Of a stretch of 64,000 bases of DNA, positions 50,201-58,575 are shown one piece after another. The notes beneath the pieces were generated by a model, which was given only the letters and a program-made list of their open reading frames with translations, did not search any database and had not been told where the DNA came from. Location of the stretch: the NCBI GenBank assembly GCA_035551995.1, contig DASZME010000066.1:1-64000 (forward strand), read 5' to 3'. Position numbers and translations under genes: made by a program. Each line of letters opens with the position of its first letter. The stretch's first letter is position 1. This stretch comes from RYN-428 sp035551995. Its GTDB lineage: Bacteria > Planctomycetota > Phycisphaerae > Tepidisphaerales > Tepidisphaeraceae.

Positions 50201-52078
50201 GGGGTCGTGGAACGTCCAGGTATCGGAGTATGTGCCGGCGTTGACGTGGGTGGTGGCGCCGAGATCGAGATCGGCGCTGAGATCAGAGATAAGCGAACCG
50301 GCGGCCGTGCCGGTTGCGGTGTGTGGGTTGGCGTCGTAGGTCGTCGTATATCCGTTCACCTGAATGACGGCCGCGGCCTGGCTGATGGCGTCGATTACCA
50401 CGCCGCTGGCGCTTTGGTAGTTTCCGTTGGGGTCCTTGAACGACCAGGTATCGGTGTAGACGCCGTGGGCGGTGTGAGTTGTGCCGGTCAGGGTCAGATC
50501 AGCGCTGAGGTCTTCTCCCTGCACGCCCGTAGCCAGCCCGGTGGCGGTGTGGGCGGCGCCGTCGTAAGGCAGATCGTAGGCGCTTACCTGGATAGCGGCG
50601 GCGGCGGGGGTAATGCTGAAGCTGACGGAAGCGGATCCGGAAAGATACTCCGCCGAGCCGGGGAAAGAGGCCGTTACGTTGTAGTTTCCGACGGACGTGG
50701 GAGCGATGGCGCCGAGATCCTGGTTTGTGTCGGTGTTGACGTAGTCGAGCATCAAGCCGACGCCTTCGAGCGTGGCGGCGCCGTTGACGGTCGCCGCCGC
50801 CGTGAATGGATTACCGGAATACGGGTGACTGTTGTCGATGACACTGATGGCCGGCGTCATCTCGGGGATGAGGGTGACCGAGGTCTCGGCGTCGTCGTAT
50901 TGGCTGTCGGTCGCCTGGAAGGTGACGACGTAGCTCTGGCCCGAATCGGTTGGCGTCGGCGTCCAGCTGGCCGTCACCGAGCCTTGCGTGCCGCTGGTCG
51001 CCAGGGGCGAGAAGATCATTCCATCGGGCGAGTTCAGCGCTTGCAGCGACGAAATGGTGTCTCCGGAAACCGCCGTCGCGGTCGTGGAGAACGACAGCGG
51101 AACGCCGGGCGCAAAATAGTAGATCGAGGACGGGGACACGGAGAGAGACGGCGGGTTGTAGCTTGCCGGCGTGACGACGTTGAACAGAAAGAGCGTCGTG
51201 GTGCTTGGCTGCGGGGTTAAAATGCCGGGCGCGGCTACTTCCGTGGCGACGATCTCTCCCTCAATGAGTCCTACGCCGCTCTTGGGTACATAGTTGACCA
51301 GTCCTGACGAGGTGACCGACAGACCGGGGGTGGGATAGCCGGAGTTATTAGACTCGGTCTCGGTGGCGAGCCGGAAAGTGAGTTGCTTTCCGTTCGGATC
51401 GGTCGCCGGAAGCTGAAACGAGACGCCCGTCGCGTTATTTGGAACGCTTACGATCGGCTCGACGTTCATCACGGGCGACGCTGGCTCGGCGCCGGAACCG
51501 ACGGTGACTTCGGTTTCGATCTGAAAGTTTTCATCGTGCTGGCCGTTCAGGAGCGCCGAGAGGGTGCAGCAGCCGTTGACGTTGGCCAGGTAATTCCCGG
51601 GCTGCGCGTAGGTATGAAGCTCGCCCTCGACGTAGCCGCCGGCCGTTGAATGCACGACTTGCACATAGATCCAATCCTGGGCGGTATTGACCGAAAGGAC
51701 CTGAAGCAAGGGATTTTGGTCTTCATTCTGAGCGAGCGTTCCGGTTCCTCCGAAAGCGATCGTGCCTTCGCTGCCGCTGAGGATATTGCCGACTTGGGGA
51801 TAACCATTCGTCGACGCCTTTCCCACGACATATGTGAAAGGGAAATCGGCTCGCCACGCCTCTTGAATGTGAAACGTAACCGCCAGAGGTTGGGCGAGGT
51901 TTGGGACGGTCCAGTCGATGCTTGTATAGCGGAAATGCGTCATCAAAATGCGCGATTCCAGCGATTCGCACGTAGTCGCCGCGGCACGCCGGACGGCGCC
52001 GCGCGGGGAGACTGCTTCACGAGCGGCGGATTGGGAGCCACGGTTCGGCGTCCGATTCGAAAACAGTTTTTTCAACAC
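47228..52078 (-). CDS. Giant secreted repeat protein with nine MBG-like domains
   Basis: A 1616-residue surface or secreted protein. The start is a GTG preceded by AAGGAGG at ideal spacing. Residues about 35-47 (ATTCESLESRILMT) carry the planctomycetal E-x-LE-x-R-x-L motif found at the N-terminus of many large proteins in this phylum. The next 300 residues are Ig- and cadherin-like (FQLPATDPNGKQLTFRLAT). Then nine tandem repeats of 76 residues follow (about 490-1175, see 48550-50610), a divergent tenth, an Ig-like domain (STKGSSYYGQSVTFSATVSP), and a C-terminal 300 residues rich in Ser, Gly and Ala with short beta-helix-like turns, ending in DDLNVSGSGELLV. The role is probably adhesion or matrix. 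It appears intact. Confidence 0.85.
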   Translation of the reverse strand: MLKKLFSNRTPNRGSQSAAREAVSPRGAVRRAAATTCESLESRILMTHFRYTSIDWTVPNLAQPLAVTFHIQEAWRADFPFTYVVGKASTNGYPQVGNILSGSEGTIAFGGTGTLAQNEDQNPLLQVLSVNTAQDWIYVQVVHSTAGGYVEGELHTYAQPGNYLANVNGCCTLSALLNGQHDENFQIETEVTVGSGAEPASPVMNVEPIVSVPNNATGVSFQLPATDPNGKQLTFRLATETESNNSGYPTPGLSVTSSGLVNYVPKSGVGLIEGEIVATEVAAPGILTPQPSTTTLFLFNVVTPASYNPPSLSVSPSSIYYFAPGVPLSFSTTATAVSGDTISSLQALNSPDGMIFSPLATSGTQGSVTASWTPTPTDSGQSYVVTFQATDSQYDDAETSVTLIPEMTPAISVIDNSHPYSGNPFTAAATVNGAATLEGVGLMLDYVNTDTNQDLGAIAPTSVGNYNVTASFPGSAEYLSGSASVSFSITPAAAAIQVSAYDLPYDGAAHTATGLATGVQGEDLSADLTLTGTTHTAHGVYTDTWSFKDPNGNYQSASGVVIDAISQAAAVIQVNGYTTTYDANPHTATGTAAGSLISDLSADLDLGATTHVNAGTYSDTWTFHDPDGNYQDANGMVTDTIGQAAAMIAVLPYAVSYDASAHTATGSAVGVAGEDLSADLNLAGTTHVNAGTYQDAWSFHDPSGNYQDADGMPGDAIFQAVPTVMVNGYNSVYNGTPHTATGIAMGVGGADVTFDLNLGSTVHKNAGSYVDQWTFVDPTGNYRSAGGSVNDNLAQAPANITVNGYSVTFDGNAHAATGMAGGVPTDNLAGDLSLGATVHINAGTYSDPWTFHDPNGNYQDASGSVNDSIAQAMAAISVIGYSVTFDGNPHVAIGTAIGISGENLGAGLVLGGTLHVGAGAFTDPWKFHDPNGNYQDASETVTDTISQAKATISVNGYSVTFDGSPHTATGTAAGSPIVNLSADLALGATTHTNVGVFSDAWTFHDPNGNYQDASGTVMDTISQAKATISVNGYSVVYDGSPHTAAGTATGAAGTNLNADLTLTGSTHTNAGTFSDTWKFHDPGGNYQDATGSVSDSILQAKATISVNGYSVSYDGNPHTATGTAAGALATNLNADLDLAGTTHTIVGAYSDTWTFHDPAGNYQDASGSVSDAISLAMPVVKVTDSGGVYKAAPYAATGSVSGLNNVSIGTPTFSYYLASDTALAHPLAGAPSDIGGYVVVGSYAGGGNYAKGSASASFTITPAPTTVALTSSTKGSSYYGQSVTFSATVSPVAPATGTPAGSIQFFIYNSNLNATVSLGVVALNKGSASLTVSSLPLGADTITATYIPVANSDFQANSGSLAQAVSGGIVLLDTSGKGALTVSGAAKVVATGTSIVVDSNNAAAVIVNGSASVQASATDVVGKISASGVATVANASTGQPSVADPLASLPTPTTSGQTIQSSSALSIGGSSVVTLKPGVYVGGINIGGAAKVTLSPGEYYLQGGGFVVGGSAKVTGAGVFIYNAPTKAADQFNFSGAASVTLSPMTTGAWAGITLFQARGSANVITVAGSGVLNVTGTVYAASALVDISGAGVVDTFGTSLIADDLNVSGSGELLV
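48550..50610 (-). repeat. Nine tandem 228-bp repeats encoding MBG-like domains
   Basis: Each repeat encodes about 76 residues of the form AxISVNGYSVTFDGNPHTATG, then LSADLDLGATTHxNAGTYSD, then WTFHDPNGNYQDASGSVxDSI. The conserved NGY, FDGNPHTATG and NGNYQDA positions are clear in all nine. The DNA identity between neighbours looks high, as expected for tandem duplication. They lie in frame within the giant gene. Confidence 0.85.
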
Positions 52079-52239
52079 GATATTCCTCCTTTGTAAACGG
52101 CGCGGAATCCACGGCGCCTTACCGGCGATCGCGGAGCACGCTGCCCAGATATTCCAGTTGCAGTTTCTTCCCGCTACCCGCCGTGCGAGTGGAACTTCTC
52201 CAAATAACTATGCAGAAACCCCGAAACGAGAGAGAGCGA

Positions 52240-52268
52240 AATATACCCAACGGCGCCGGCCGTTTCAA
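52240..52268 (-). promoter_or_regulatory. Promoter of the giant repeat-protein gene
   Basis: TTGAAA (plus coordinates 52263-52268) and TATATT (52240-52245) have an exact 17-base spacer on the minus strand. This is the best sigma-70-type match in the window apart from the tRNA promoter. Confidence 0.7.
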
Positions 52269-52385
52269 CAATCATCCCCGAAAATCCATTGACCTAATGG
52301 GGATCGATGTAATCTCGTAAATTTCATGGATTTACGACAATTTTTTGACCGTATTTTCGAGGTAGTGTAACGTTCCAAAGTTTAA

Positions 52386-52443
52386 CCCCGCCGCTTGCGG
52401 GGGCGTGTTTCGTGACCGAAAGTCGCCGCAAGGATGAACATGC
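52386..52443. repeat. Dispersed double-hairpin repeat, copy 2
   Basis: ccccgccgcttgcgggggcg, then tttcgtgaccgaaagtcgcc, then gcaaggatgaacatgctc, resembles the copies at 26506 and 58440 in the same order (GC hairpin, gcgac/gtcgc-type hairpin, aacatg). It is more diverged than the others. Confidence 0.5.
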
Positions 52444-52444
52444 T

Positions 52445-53437
52445 CTAATGCTGGCCTGCGAGCCTGTTCATAAGCGCGGTCAGGGGCTGAAAGACACCCA
52501 GGGCGACCTCCCGGACAATAATACCACCTGCGATCGCGACCAGAGGTAAGAGCGCCGCGCGGAGCACCGCGGCCGTGCGGCTGAATCGGCCGTCATAGTA
52601 GCGATGCAGAAAGTCGAAAACCTCCCGCGCGTCTCCGTCCGTCGTGGCGGTGGAAAGCATGAACGCGCGAAATATCAAACGAGCGACCGCGAAGATCGCG
52701 ACGGCTCCCCCCATTCCCGCGGCCAACCATGGCGCGACGGCGCCGAACCAGATCATCGCGTCCAGCATGACGGGCATTTCATCAACGTGGAACCCGTCAA
52801 GAAGCGCCTTTATTTGAGGCATCACCACCAGCCCGATACAGCCGGTGACCAGCAGCAGCCCACAGAACGTGACGATGGGATAGGAAATGCTGCGCCACAT
52901 GGCGCCGCGAAGTCGTTGCCGCAGTTCAAGATGCCGGCCAAGATTCAGCACGACGCCGGGAAGATTGCCTCCGCGGGTCCCGGCGTCCAAGAGGAGGCCG
53001 TAGAGCGGCGGAAATACCTTCCGATGTGCATCGAAAGCCTCCGTCAACGGCACGCCGTTCTTTAGTTGCGCCGCGATTTTTGCGATGGCGCCGGCGAACC
53101 GGCCGCGTCGCATGGCGCCGGCGATCAGCCGCAATCCGTCCTCGATCGGCAGGCCGGAGTTGGTCAGCTGTGCGAGCCGCCGATTGAAGAGAACGAATTC
53201 GTCGTCGCGAACCGTTTTGAGTTGGCGTGTTTTCTCGGCGAAAACTTCGACGACGCGCAGCCGCATGCCTTCGAGGATACGGATGGCCGTCGCGTGATCG
53301 GGCGCTTCGATACTGCCGTTGAGGCGAAAGCCATGCTCCGTCTGGGCGGTGTAGGAAAAATTCGCGAGCGACGCTTCAAGCACCGGAGAAGCCGACGCGG
53401 GAGGCGGCGAGCGTTGCGGATCCGGCGATTCGCTCAT
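52445..53437 (-). CDS. GspF/PilC-family inner-membrane protein
   Basis: A 330-residue protein. FSYTAQTEHGFRLNGSIEAPDHATAIRILEGMRLRVVEVF is the first GspF-type domain start. RRLAQLTNSGLPIEDGLRLIAG, VPLTEAFDAHRKVFPPLYGLLLDAGTRGGNLPGVVL and a membrane pair (SYPIVTFCGLLLVTGCIGLVVMPQI) follow. GspF is the membrane platform of type II secretion or type IV pili. At 330 residues it is shorter than the usual 400 and seems to lack part of the second domain. The ATG at 53437 is chosen because the frame upstream does not look like protein. No other secretion genes are adjacent. Confidence 0.75.
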   Translation of the reverse strand: MSESPDPQRSPPPASASPVLEASLANFSYTAQTEHGFRLNGSIEAPDHATAIRILEGMRLRVVEVFAEKTRQLKTVRDDEFVLFNRRLAQLTNSGLPIEDGLRLIAGAMRRGRFAGAIAKIAAQLKNGVPLTEAFDAHRKVFPPLYGLLLDAGTRGGNLPGVVLNLGRHLELRQRLRGAMWRSISYPIVTFCGLLLVTGCIGLVVMPQIKALLDGFHVDEMPVMLDAMIWFGAVAPWLAAGMGGAVAIFAVARLIFRAFMLSTATTDGDAREVFDFLHRYYDGRFSRTAAVLRAALLPLVAIAGGIIVREVALGVFQPLTALMNRLAGQH

Positions 53438-53495
53438 CAGCGGAATATTACCCGAAATTTCGCGAAAGCAGGATTGCGCTCCTGCATGAAAGTCT

Positions 53496-54845
53496 TCACG
53501 ATTGCCGGTTGATAGCCGAGTACAGCGGCTTGGCCTCTCTTGCGGCCCACGCCTTTCCCGACGGGAACGCAAAGTCGGCCAGTGATTGCGGTTTGATCTC
53601 GATGCTGTAACCCGGCATCGAGGGCGGGATATACCGCCCATTCTCGATGCGCACGGGATCGAGAAAATGCTCGTGAAGATGATCGACGTATTCCACGACG
53701 CGATTTTCCAGGGACGCCGAGCAGGAGATGTAGTCCCAGATCGAAAGATGCTGGACATACTCGCAAAGCCCCACGCCGCCGGCGTGAGGACAAACCGGAA
53801 CCGCGAACTTTTTGGCCATCAGATAAACCGCCAGGCATTCGTTGACGCCGCCCAGACGGCAACTGTCGAGATTGCAGAACTGAATGGCGTTGGATTGAAA
53901 AAGCTGCTTGAAAATAATGCGGTTCTGGCAATGCTCGCCGGTGGCGACGCCGATGCCGAATGGCTCAAGCGCGCGGGCGATTTTGGCGTGTCCGAGAACG
54001 TCGTCGGGGCTGGTCGGCTCTTCGATCCACCACGGCTTGAAGGGCGCCAGCTTCCGCATATGCGCGATGGCCTGATCGACCTCCCAAACCTGGTTGGCGT
54101 CCACCATCAGCTTTCGGTTGTATCCGATGGATTCGCGGATGATGGCGCATCGCCGCAGGTCGTCTTGAAGATCACGGCCGACCTTGATCTTCAGATGCGT
54201 GAATCCATCGGCGCACGCCTGCGCGCACAACCGCCGGAGCTTTTCGTCGCTGTATCCGAGCCACCCGGCGGAGGTCGTGTAAGCGGGATAGCCGTCGAGC
54301 AGCATGTCGGCCTCGCGGCGCGATTTTGTCGCTTCGTTGGTTTTGAGGATTTCGACCGCCTCTTGCGGCGAAAGGGCGTCGGTGATGTATCGAAAATCGA
54401 TGCACGACACGAGCCTCTCGGCGGGCATATCGGCCAGTAATTTCCACAGCGGCTTTCCCTCCACCTTCGCATACAGATCCCAAACGGCGTTCACGACGGC
54501 GGCGGTCGCCAGATGAATGGCGCCTTTTTCCGGACCGATCCAGCGAAGCTGGCTGTCGCCGGTGATGTAGCGCCAGAAGGCGCCGAGGTCCGCGGTAAAA
54601 CTTTCCAACGTGCGGCCGATGAGCAAAGGAGCCAGGGCATGGATGGCGCAGGCGCAGATTTCATTGCCGCGGCCGATGGTGAAAGTAAGTCCGTGGCCGG
54701 ACAGTTTGCGGGGATGGTCGGTTTCGAGAACGACGTAGGCGGCGGAATAATCCGGGTCGGGATTCATCGCGTCCGAGCCGTCGAGCATAGATGACGTGGG
54801 GAAGCGAATGTCGCGGATGACGACGTTGGTGATGGTGGTTGGCAT
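53496..54845 (-). CDS. fucD: L-fuconate dehydratase
   Basis: A 449-residue enolase-superfamily enzyme that removes water from L-fuconate to give 2-keto-3-deoxy-L-fuconate. FTHLKIKVGRD carries the catalytic Lys, MVDANQVW and WWIEEPTSPDDVL the metal-binding acids, IGVATGEHCQNRIIF another Glu, and CPHAGGVGLCEYVQHL the His at the active site. The length matches known FucD (about 440). The ATG at 54845 gives the normal start. It fits breakdown of fucose-containing polysaccharides; the FAH-fold protein at 14106 could serve a later step of such a pathway (inference). Confidence 0.85.
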   Translation of the reverse strand: MPTTITNVVIRDIRFPTSSMLDGSDAMNPDPDYSAAYVVLETDHPRKLSGHGLTFTIGRGNEICACAIHALAPLLIGRTLESFTADLGAFWRYITGDSQLRWIGPEKGAIHLATAAVVNAVWDLYAKVEGKPLWKLLADMPAERLVSCIDFRYITDALSPQEAVEILKTNEATKSRREADMLLDGYPAYTTSAGWLGYSDEKLRRLCAQACADGFTHLKIKVGRDLQDDLRRCAIIRESIGYNRKLMVDANQVWEVDQAIAHMRKLAPFKPWWIEEPTSPDDVLGHAKIARALEPFGIGVATGEHCQNRIIFKQLFQSNAIQFCNLDSCRLGGVNECLAVYLMAKKFAVPVCPHAGGVGLCEYVQHLSIWDYISCSASLENRVVEYVDHLHEHFLDPVRIENGRYIPPSMPGYSIEIKPQSLADFAFPSGKAWAAREAKPLYSAINRQS

Positions 54846-55007
54846 CGGCGATAAACGTAGCATGCCGATGCGGGGTGTCCAATTTGAGATTTCCCGGCGA
54901 AGGCACGCGCGCGCCGTTAATCGCTTCATCCGCGCGGCGTCGCCATCGGAAAGCGCCGCGCCCGCCGGTCGCCCCGAGCGAATCTAAATCGGCGACCGCG
55001 TTCGCCC

Positions 55008-56864
55008 TCAATTCGCGTGCTTTTCAAGCCACAATCCCAGGCACATCAAAGACCATTGTCGATAGGCGGAGGCGGTTGGAGCGACTTTCGCAAGACCGGG
55101 AAGAAGATTGGCCAATGCTCCGCCGGGCCGGGTCGCATGATCGAAACGGGAACGGATATCAGGTCGTCGGATCCAGGCTTTCACCGGACCGCCAAAACCT
55201 TGTTTGGACCGCCCGCGCAGCGCGGGCGGCCAAAGCGCTTCACAAGCCTCGTGAAGCAGCGGCTTGGATCGGGTGTCGCTAAAGCGCATTCGCCATGGAA
55301 GGCCAAGAACAAACTCGACAAGATCGACGTCCAGGAATGGCGCCCTCGTCTCCAGGCCATTGGCCATTGCCGCCCGGTCAACCTTAACGAGGATATCGCC
55401 GGGGAGATAACAGCGCACGTCGAAGTCCGCGACGCGATCCATTCCGCGGACGCTATCAGCCGGGACGAAGTCTCCGCCGAGCAGCGCGCGGACCGGCAAA
55501 ACGTCATCCCGGCCCCACAGGGTACGCCGTTGCGCGAAATCGAGGAAGGATTGGCCGGCGAGATGGCGATCCCGGAGATCGGGCTTGCGACGCAACGCCC
55601 TGGCGATCTCGTACAGCGATACGGCTTCGTACCGCCTCGATTCAAGCCGGCGGTTCAGCTTCGCCAGCACGCGCAGTGCATCGGCCTTGACGGCCAGCGG
55701 GAACAGGCGGGGAGGATTGTCGAGCATCCTTTGCTCTTTGAGCCGAGCCGCATTCCACCAATACCCGCCGAAAAGTTCGTCTCCGCCGTCGCCGGAAAGA
55801 ACGACCTTCACGAATGCGCTCGCATGCCGCGCGACGATATAGGTGGGGATATTCGACGAATCCGCGAACGGCTCGTCATACACGTCCATCATTCGATCAA
55901 GCAGATCTCCCAGCGGCATCGACATCTGCAACTCGTGGTGATCGGTTTTGTATCGATCCGCGACCGCGCGGGCGTACGGCAACTCGTTTATCAGATCTTC
56001 AAATCCGACGGAAAATGTTTTGACGGGAATACTCGAACGGCGGGTCATGTAAGCGACGATGGTGCTGGAATCCAAGCCGCCGCTCAAAAACGCGCCCACC
56101 GGCACGTCAGCCACCATTTGCCGATGCACTGCCTGCTGGAGCAGCCGCCGGATCTCCTCGACCGCTTCGCGCGGGTCGCGGACGACGTCAACGCTGTATT
56201 TTGGCGCCCAATACCGCCATTGCCGAATCTTGCCCTCGCGCCATTCCATGGCGTGCGCGGGAAGGAGCGTCGAAATATTTTCGTAAATCGTTCGATCCGG
56301 GGGGAGATAAAGCAGCGCCAGGTAAACGTCGATCGAAGCACGATCCAATCGAGGCTGAATCAGCCCTGACGCCAGCAGCGATTTTATTTCCGACGCGATC
56401 AATAGTTGGCCATCGGAAGTCGTGGCCCAATACAAGGGTTTTTCGCCCATTCGATCGCGGGCGGCGAAAAGCGTGCGCTCCTGGTTGTCCCAAATGACGA
56501 ACGCGAATTGTCCGATAAGGCGCTCCGGCGTTTTGTTTCCGAATTCGAGGTAAGCGCCGAGCAGCACTTCAGTATCGGAGTGGGTACGAAACTCTCGCCC
56601 GCGCGAACGCAGCTCGTCGCGAAGCTCGCGGAAGTTGAATATTTCGCCGTTAAAGACGATCCAAAACCGCTCGTTCGGATCGGCCATGGGTTGGGCGCCG
56701 CCGCTCAGGTCAATGATGCTCAGTCGGCGATGGCCGAGCCAGGCGCCTTTGGCGTTGACCGTTCCCGTGGCGTCGGGGCCGCGATGTGCGAGGCGCCGGG
56801 TCATCCGTTCGATCGCCTGGGAGTTGTCGGCTTGAGCCCCGATGACCGCCGCGATGCCGCACAT
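55008..56864 (-). CDS. asnB: Asparagine synthetase (glutamine-hydrolysing)
   Basis: A 618-residue enzyme. MCGIAAVIG starts with Cys2, the glutaminase nucleophile. RRLSIIDLSGGAQPM and WIVFNGEIFNFRELR are the glutaminase domain; VGAFLSGGLDSSTIVAYM (SGGLDSS at 261-267) is the ATP-pyrophosphatase loop, and VKVVLSGDGGDELFGGY is the second. AsnB forms asparagine from aspartate, or in some clusters modifies other carboxylates. The ATG at 56864 puts Cys at position 2, as needed. The frame upstream is long but has no family features. No glycan-cluster neighbours are present. Confidence 0.92.
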   Translation of the reverse strand: MCGIAAVIGAQADNSQAIERMTRRLAHRGPDATGTVNAKGAWLGHRRLSIIDLSGGAQPMADPNERFWIVFNGEIFNFRELRDELRSRGREFRTHSDTEVLLGAYLEFGNKTPERLIGQFAFVIWDNQERTLFAARDRMGEKPLYWATTSDGQLLIASEIKSLLASGLIQPRLDRASIDVYLALLYLPPDRTIYENISTLLPAHAMEWREGKIRQWRYWAPKYSVDVVRDPREAVEEIRRLLQQAVHRQMVADVPVGAFLSGGLDSSTIVAYMTRRSSIPVKTFSVGFEDLINELPYARAVADRYKTDHHELQMSMPLGDLLDRMMDVYDEPFADSSNIPTYIVARHASAFVKVVLSGDGGDELFGGYWWNAARLKEQRMLDNPPRLFPLAVKADALRVLAKLNRRLESRRYEAVSLYEIARALRRKPDLRDRHLAGQSFLDFAQRRTLWGRDDVLPVRALLGGDFVPADSVRGMDRVADFDVRCYLPGDILVKVDRAAMANGLETRAPFLDVDLVEFVLGLPWRMRFSDTRSKPLLHEACEALWPPALRGRSKQGFGGPVKAWIRRPDIRSRFDHATRPGGALANLLPGLAKVAPTASAYRQWSLMCLGLWLEKHAN

Positions 56865-57432
56865 ACGATTGATCCGATCTACTTGTAGGAGATCGCGTGA
56901 TGCCGGCCTATTGCTCGGTCGCAAGACCGAGTGACGATCCGTCGTCGTAAGGAACCGGCGCCACGTCCGAACGAACTTGAATACCGTCGTCCGGGCACGA
57001 TCGCAATTTCGCAATATTGCATTAGCCGCCTCGTCCAAGGCTGCCTGCCATTTCCGTAACGATGGCATCCGGTCGGCCGGACGGCGTTTTATGCGTGTAC
57101 CGGCCGATGTCGCGCCTGTTTACTCGAGGCGAACGCTCACGGATCGAAACGTCGCTTCCGGTCGCCGAAAACGGCCGGGCGTCCACGGCAAAGCCGCGAG
57201 TTTCTTCCTCAGCGACTTGGCGTGCATAAAATCCGACGCGAGGGGCGTTATCGGCCGCCGCAAAAACATCGACAATTGATGTGGTAAAGCGTCAACTGAA
57301 ACTGCCGCCGTACATGCCCGAGCGGCGTCGAAGGACGCTACGACGTGCTGAGCGCTAAAGACAGATCGCCCGTTATCATTGCATTGGGTTGAATCGAACG
57401 ACGTATCGACGAGTCCTTGAGAAGGAAACGAA
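56865..57432. other. 568-base region without a recognised gene
   Basis: The upstream region of asnB and of the small plus-strand gene at 57433. A short hairpin ctcggtc-gcaa-gaccgag lies near 56914. Frames here are open on both strands but look like GC-rich noise. Confidence 0.5.
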
Positions 57433-57654
57433 ATGATCGCAAAGAAGCATGACGTTGAGTCCGAGGGAGCCAAGGCGCGGGATCACGAGCACGCGCGCCA
57501 TCACTTTTGGAAACACGCACATCGAGATTGGCGTGTCTGGGTTGCGGTGGCGCTGATGCTTGCCATGATTTTCGTCTACGTCGTCACCGACAACCTGTCC
57601 CTGCGCCCCGGAAAAAGCGCCAACGCGCCGACGCCGGCGGTGAATGCGCCTTAG
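57433..57654 (+). CDS. Small single-pass membrane protein
   Basis: A 73-residue protein: a charged His-rich N-terminus (HDVESEGAKARDHEHARHH), one membrane segment (VWVAVALMLAMIFVYVVTD) and a short Pro/Ala tail. AAGGA precedes the ATG at a normal distance. The function is unknown. It is a plausible real gene. Confidence 0.55.
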   Translation: MIAKKHDVESEGAKARDHEHARHHFWKHAHRDWRVWVAVALMLAMIFVYVVTDNLSLRPGKSANAPTPAVNAP

Positions 57655-57817
57655 CGCGTTTCTTACATTGTCGCGGCGAGCACGGGTCGCGGAGCGCGAC
57701 GCAAAAAGGGGCCGCTCGAACGGCGAGGTGCGACGGCTAATTTCGAGCAGTTGGCAGCTTGTTCGCGCGTTTCTGCGTTTAGCGGAATGCGGTTCACTTA
57801 AGACGAATGGGTATGAT

Positions 57818-57881
57818 CGCCCAGACGCCCAGACGCCCAGACGCCCAGACGCCCAGACGCCGAGACGCCGAGACGCCCAGA
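57818..57881. repeat. 8-bp tandem repeat, eight copies
   Basis: The unit is cgcccaga, repeated eight times with two units changed to cgccgaga. A tail, actcag, follows. An inverted version, tcggcgtctcggcg, occurs about 110 bases later (57989-58002). Confidence 0.9.
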
Positions 57882-58284
57882 CTCAGAGAAGAAAGGGAAG
57901 AACGAGAGAATCTGAAATTTCGTGTCATCAAAAACCAGTGAGTTTTTGCTCTTCTTCTCTTTTATTCTCATTTTATTTCAGCGACTCGGCGTCTCGGCGT
58001 TCAACTCAATCTTCTAGAAGTTCACTTCATTTTCCTCGCTAATCCTGTACATCCTGTGCATCCATGTCCAACTTCCGCTTCGCTGACTCCCTCGATGTCC
58101 GAGCGCACCACGCGACATCTCAATTCTATTCGACAGGGATGGGCAGGATAGACAGGATGAAGAAGTTTACTTGGACTTTCCGCTCTTGGCATGGTTGGAC
58201 AGGACGGACAGGACTAGAGCGTTTTTCAATTTGGTAGCGCGTGCGACGCTTCGTTGACGATTGCGTGGTTGATCGTTTGGTGGT

Positions 58285-58366
58285 GACGCCGGTTCTGAGG
58301 TACTCCGAAGAGCCGGATCGAAGCGTCGCGGAATCCGGCTCTTCGGAGTACCTCAGAACCGGCGTC
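58285..58366. repeat. Perfect 34-bp inverted repeat
   Basis: Arms at 58285-58318 and 58333-58366 are exact reverse complements (starting gacgccggttctgaggtact), separated by 14 bases. Transcribed, it would form a very stable hairpin; neither side has a T-run. Confidence 0.9.
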
Positions 58367-58439
58367 GGGTGATGAAACTGGTTCCCACGCACGTTGGACG
58401 CGACAGCAACCTGGGAAACGCTTTAAGTAAACCGTATTG

Positions 58440-58575
58440 CGTTTAGCGGTCACGCTTGCGGGGAGTGATTCGCGACGCAAGGTCGCTTCACCAACATGAG
58501 AAATACTCTACCCGTTTCAAATTAGATCATTTTTCATGTTGGTGCAGCGGGCGTTGGTCGCGAAACAGGCCCCGC
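58440..58575. repeat. Dispersed double-hairpin repeat, copies 3 and 4
   Basis: Copy 3 (58440-58505) is the reverse complement of copy 1 with the same parts: gctaaacgc, a GC hairpin, gcgac/gtcgc, and caccaacatgagaaa. Copy 4 (58528-58575) runs in the other direction and is shorter (ttttcatgttggtgcagcg, then ggtcgcgaaa and ccccgcc). The two face each other across 22 bases. Confidence 0.75.

Larger units (their letters stand above)
52079..52444. other. 366-base upstream region of the giant gene
   Basis: Contains the strong promoter at 52240-52268 and an untranslated leader of about 155 bases on the minus strand, a short palindrome gtaaat-ttcatgg-atttac near 52317, and a repeat copy at 52386-52443. 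No gene is supported. Confidence 0.55.

Noticed and set aside
48550..50610. CRISPR-like or satellite DNA
   Set aside because: The 228-bp units keep one open frame and encode conserved 76-residue domains.
49409..51220. A 603-residue open frame opposite the giant repeat gene
   Set aside because: It is the antisense shadow of tandem repeats with GC-rich codons, and so is itself repetitive; it has no start signal or family.
57818..57881. CRISPR array
   Set aside because: The units are 8 bp and contiguous, without spacers, and no cas gene is near.
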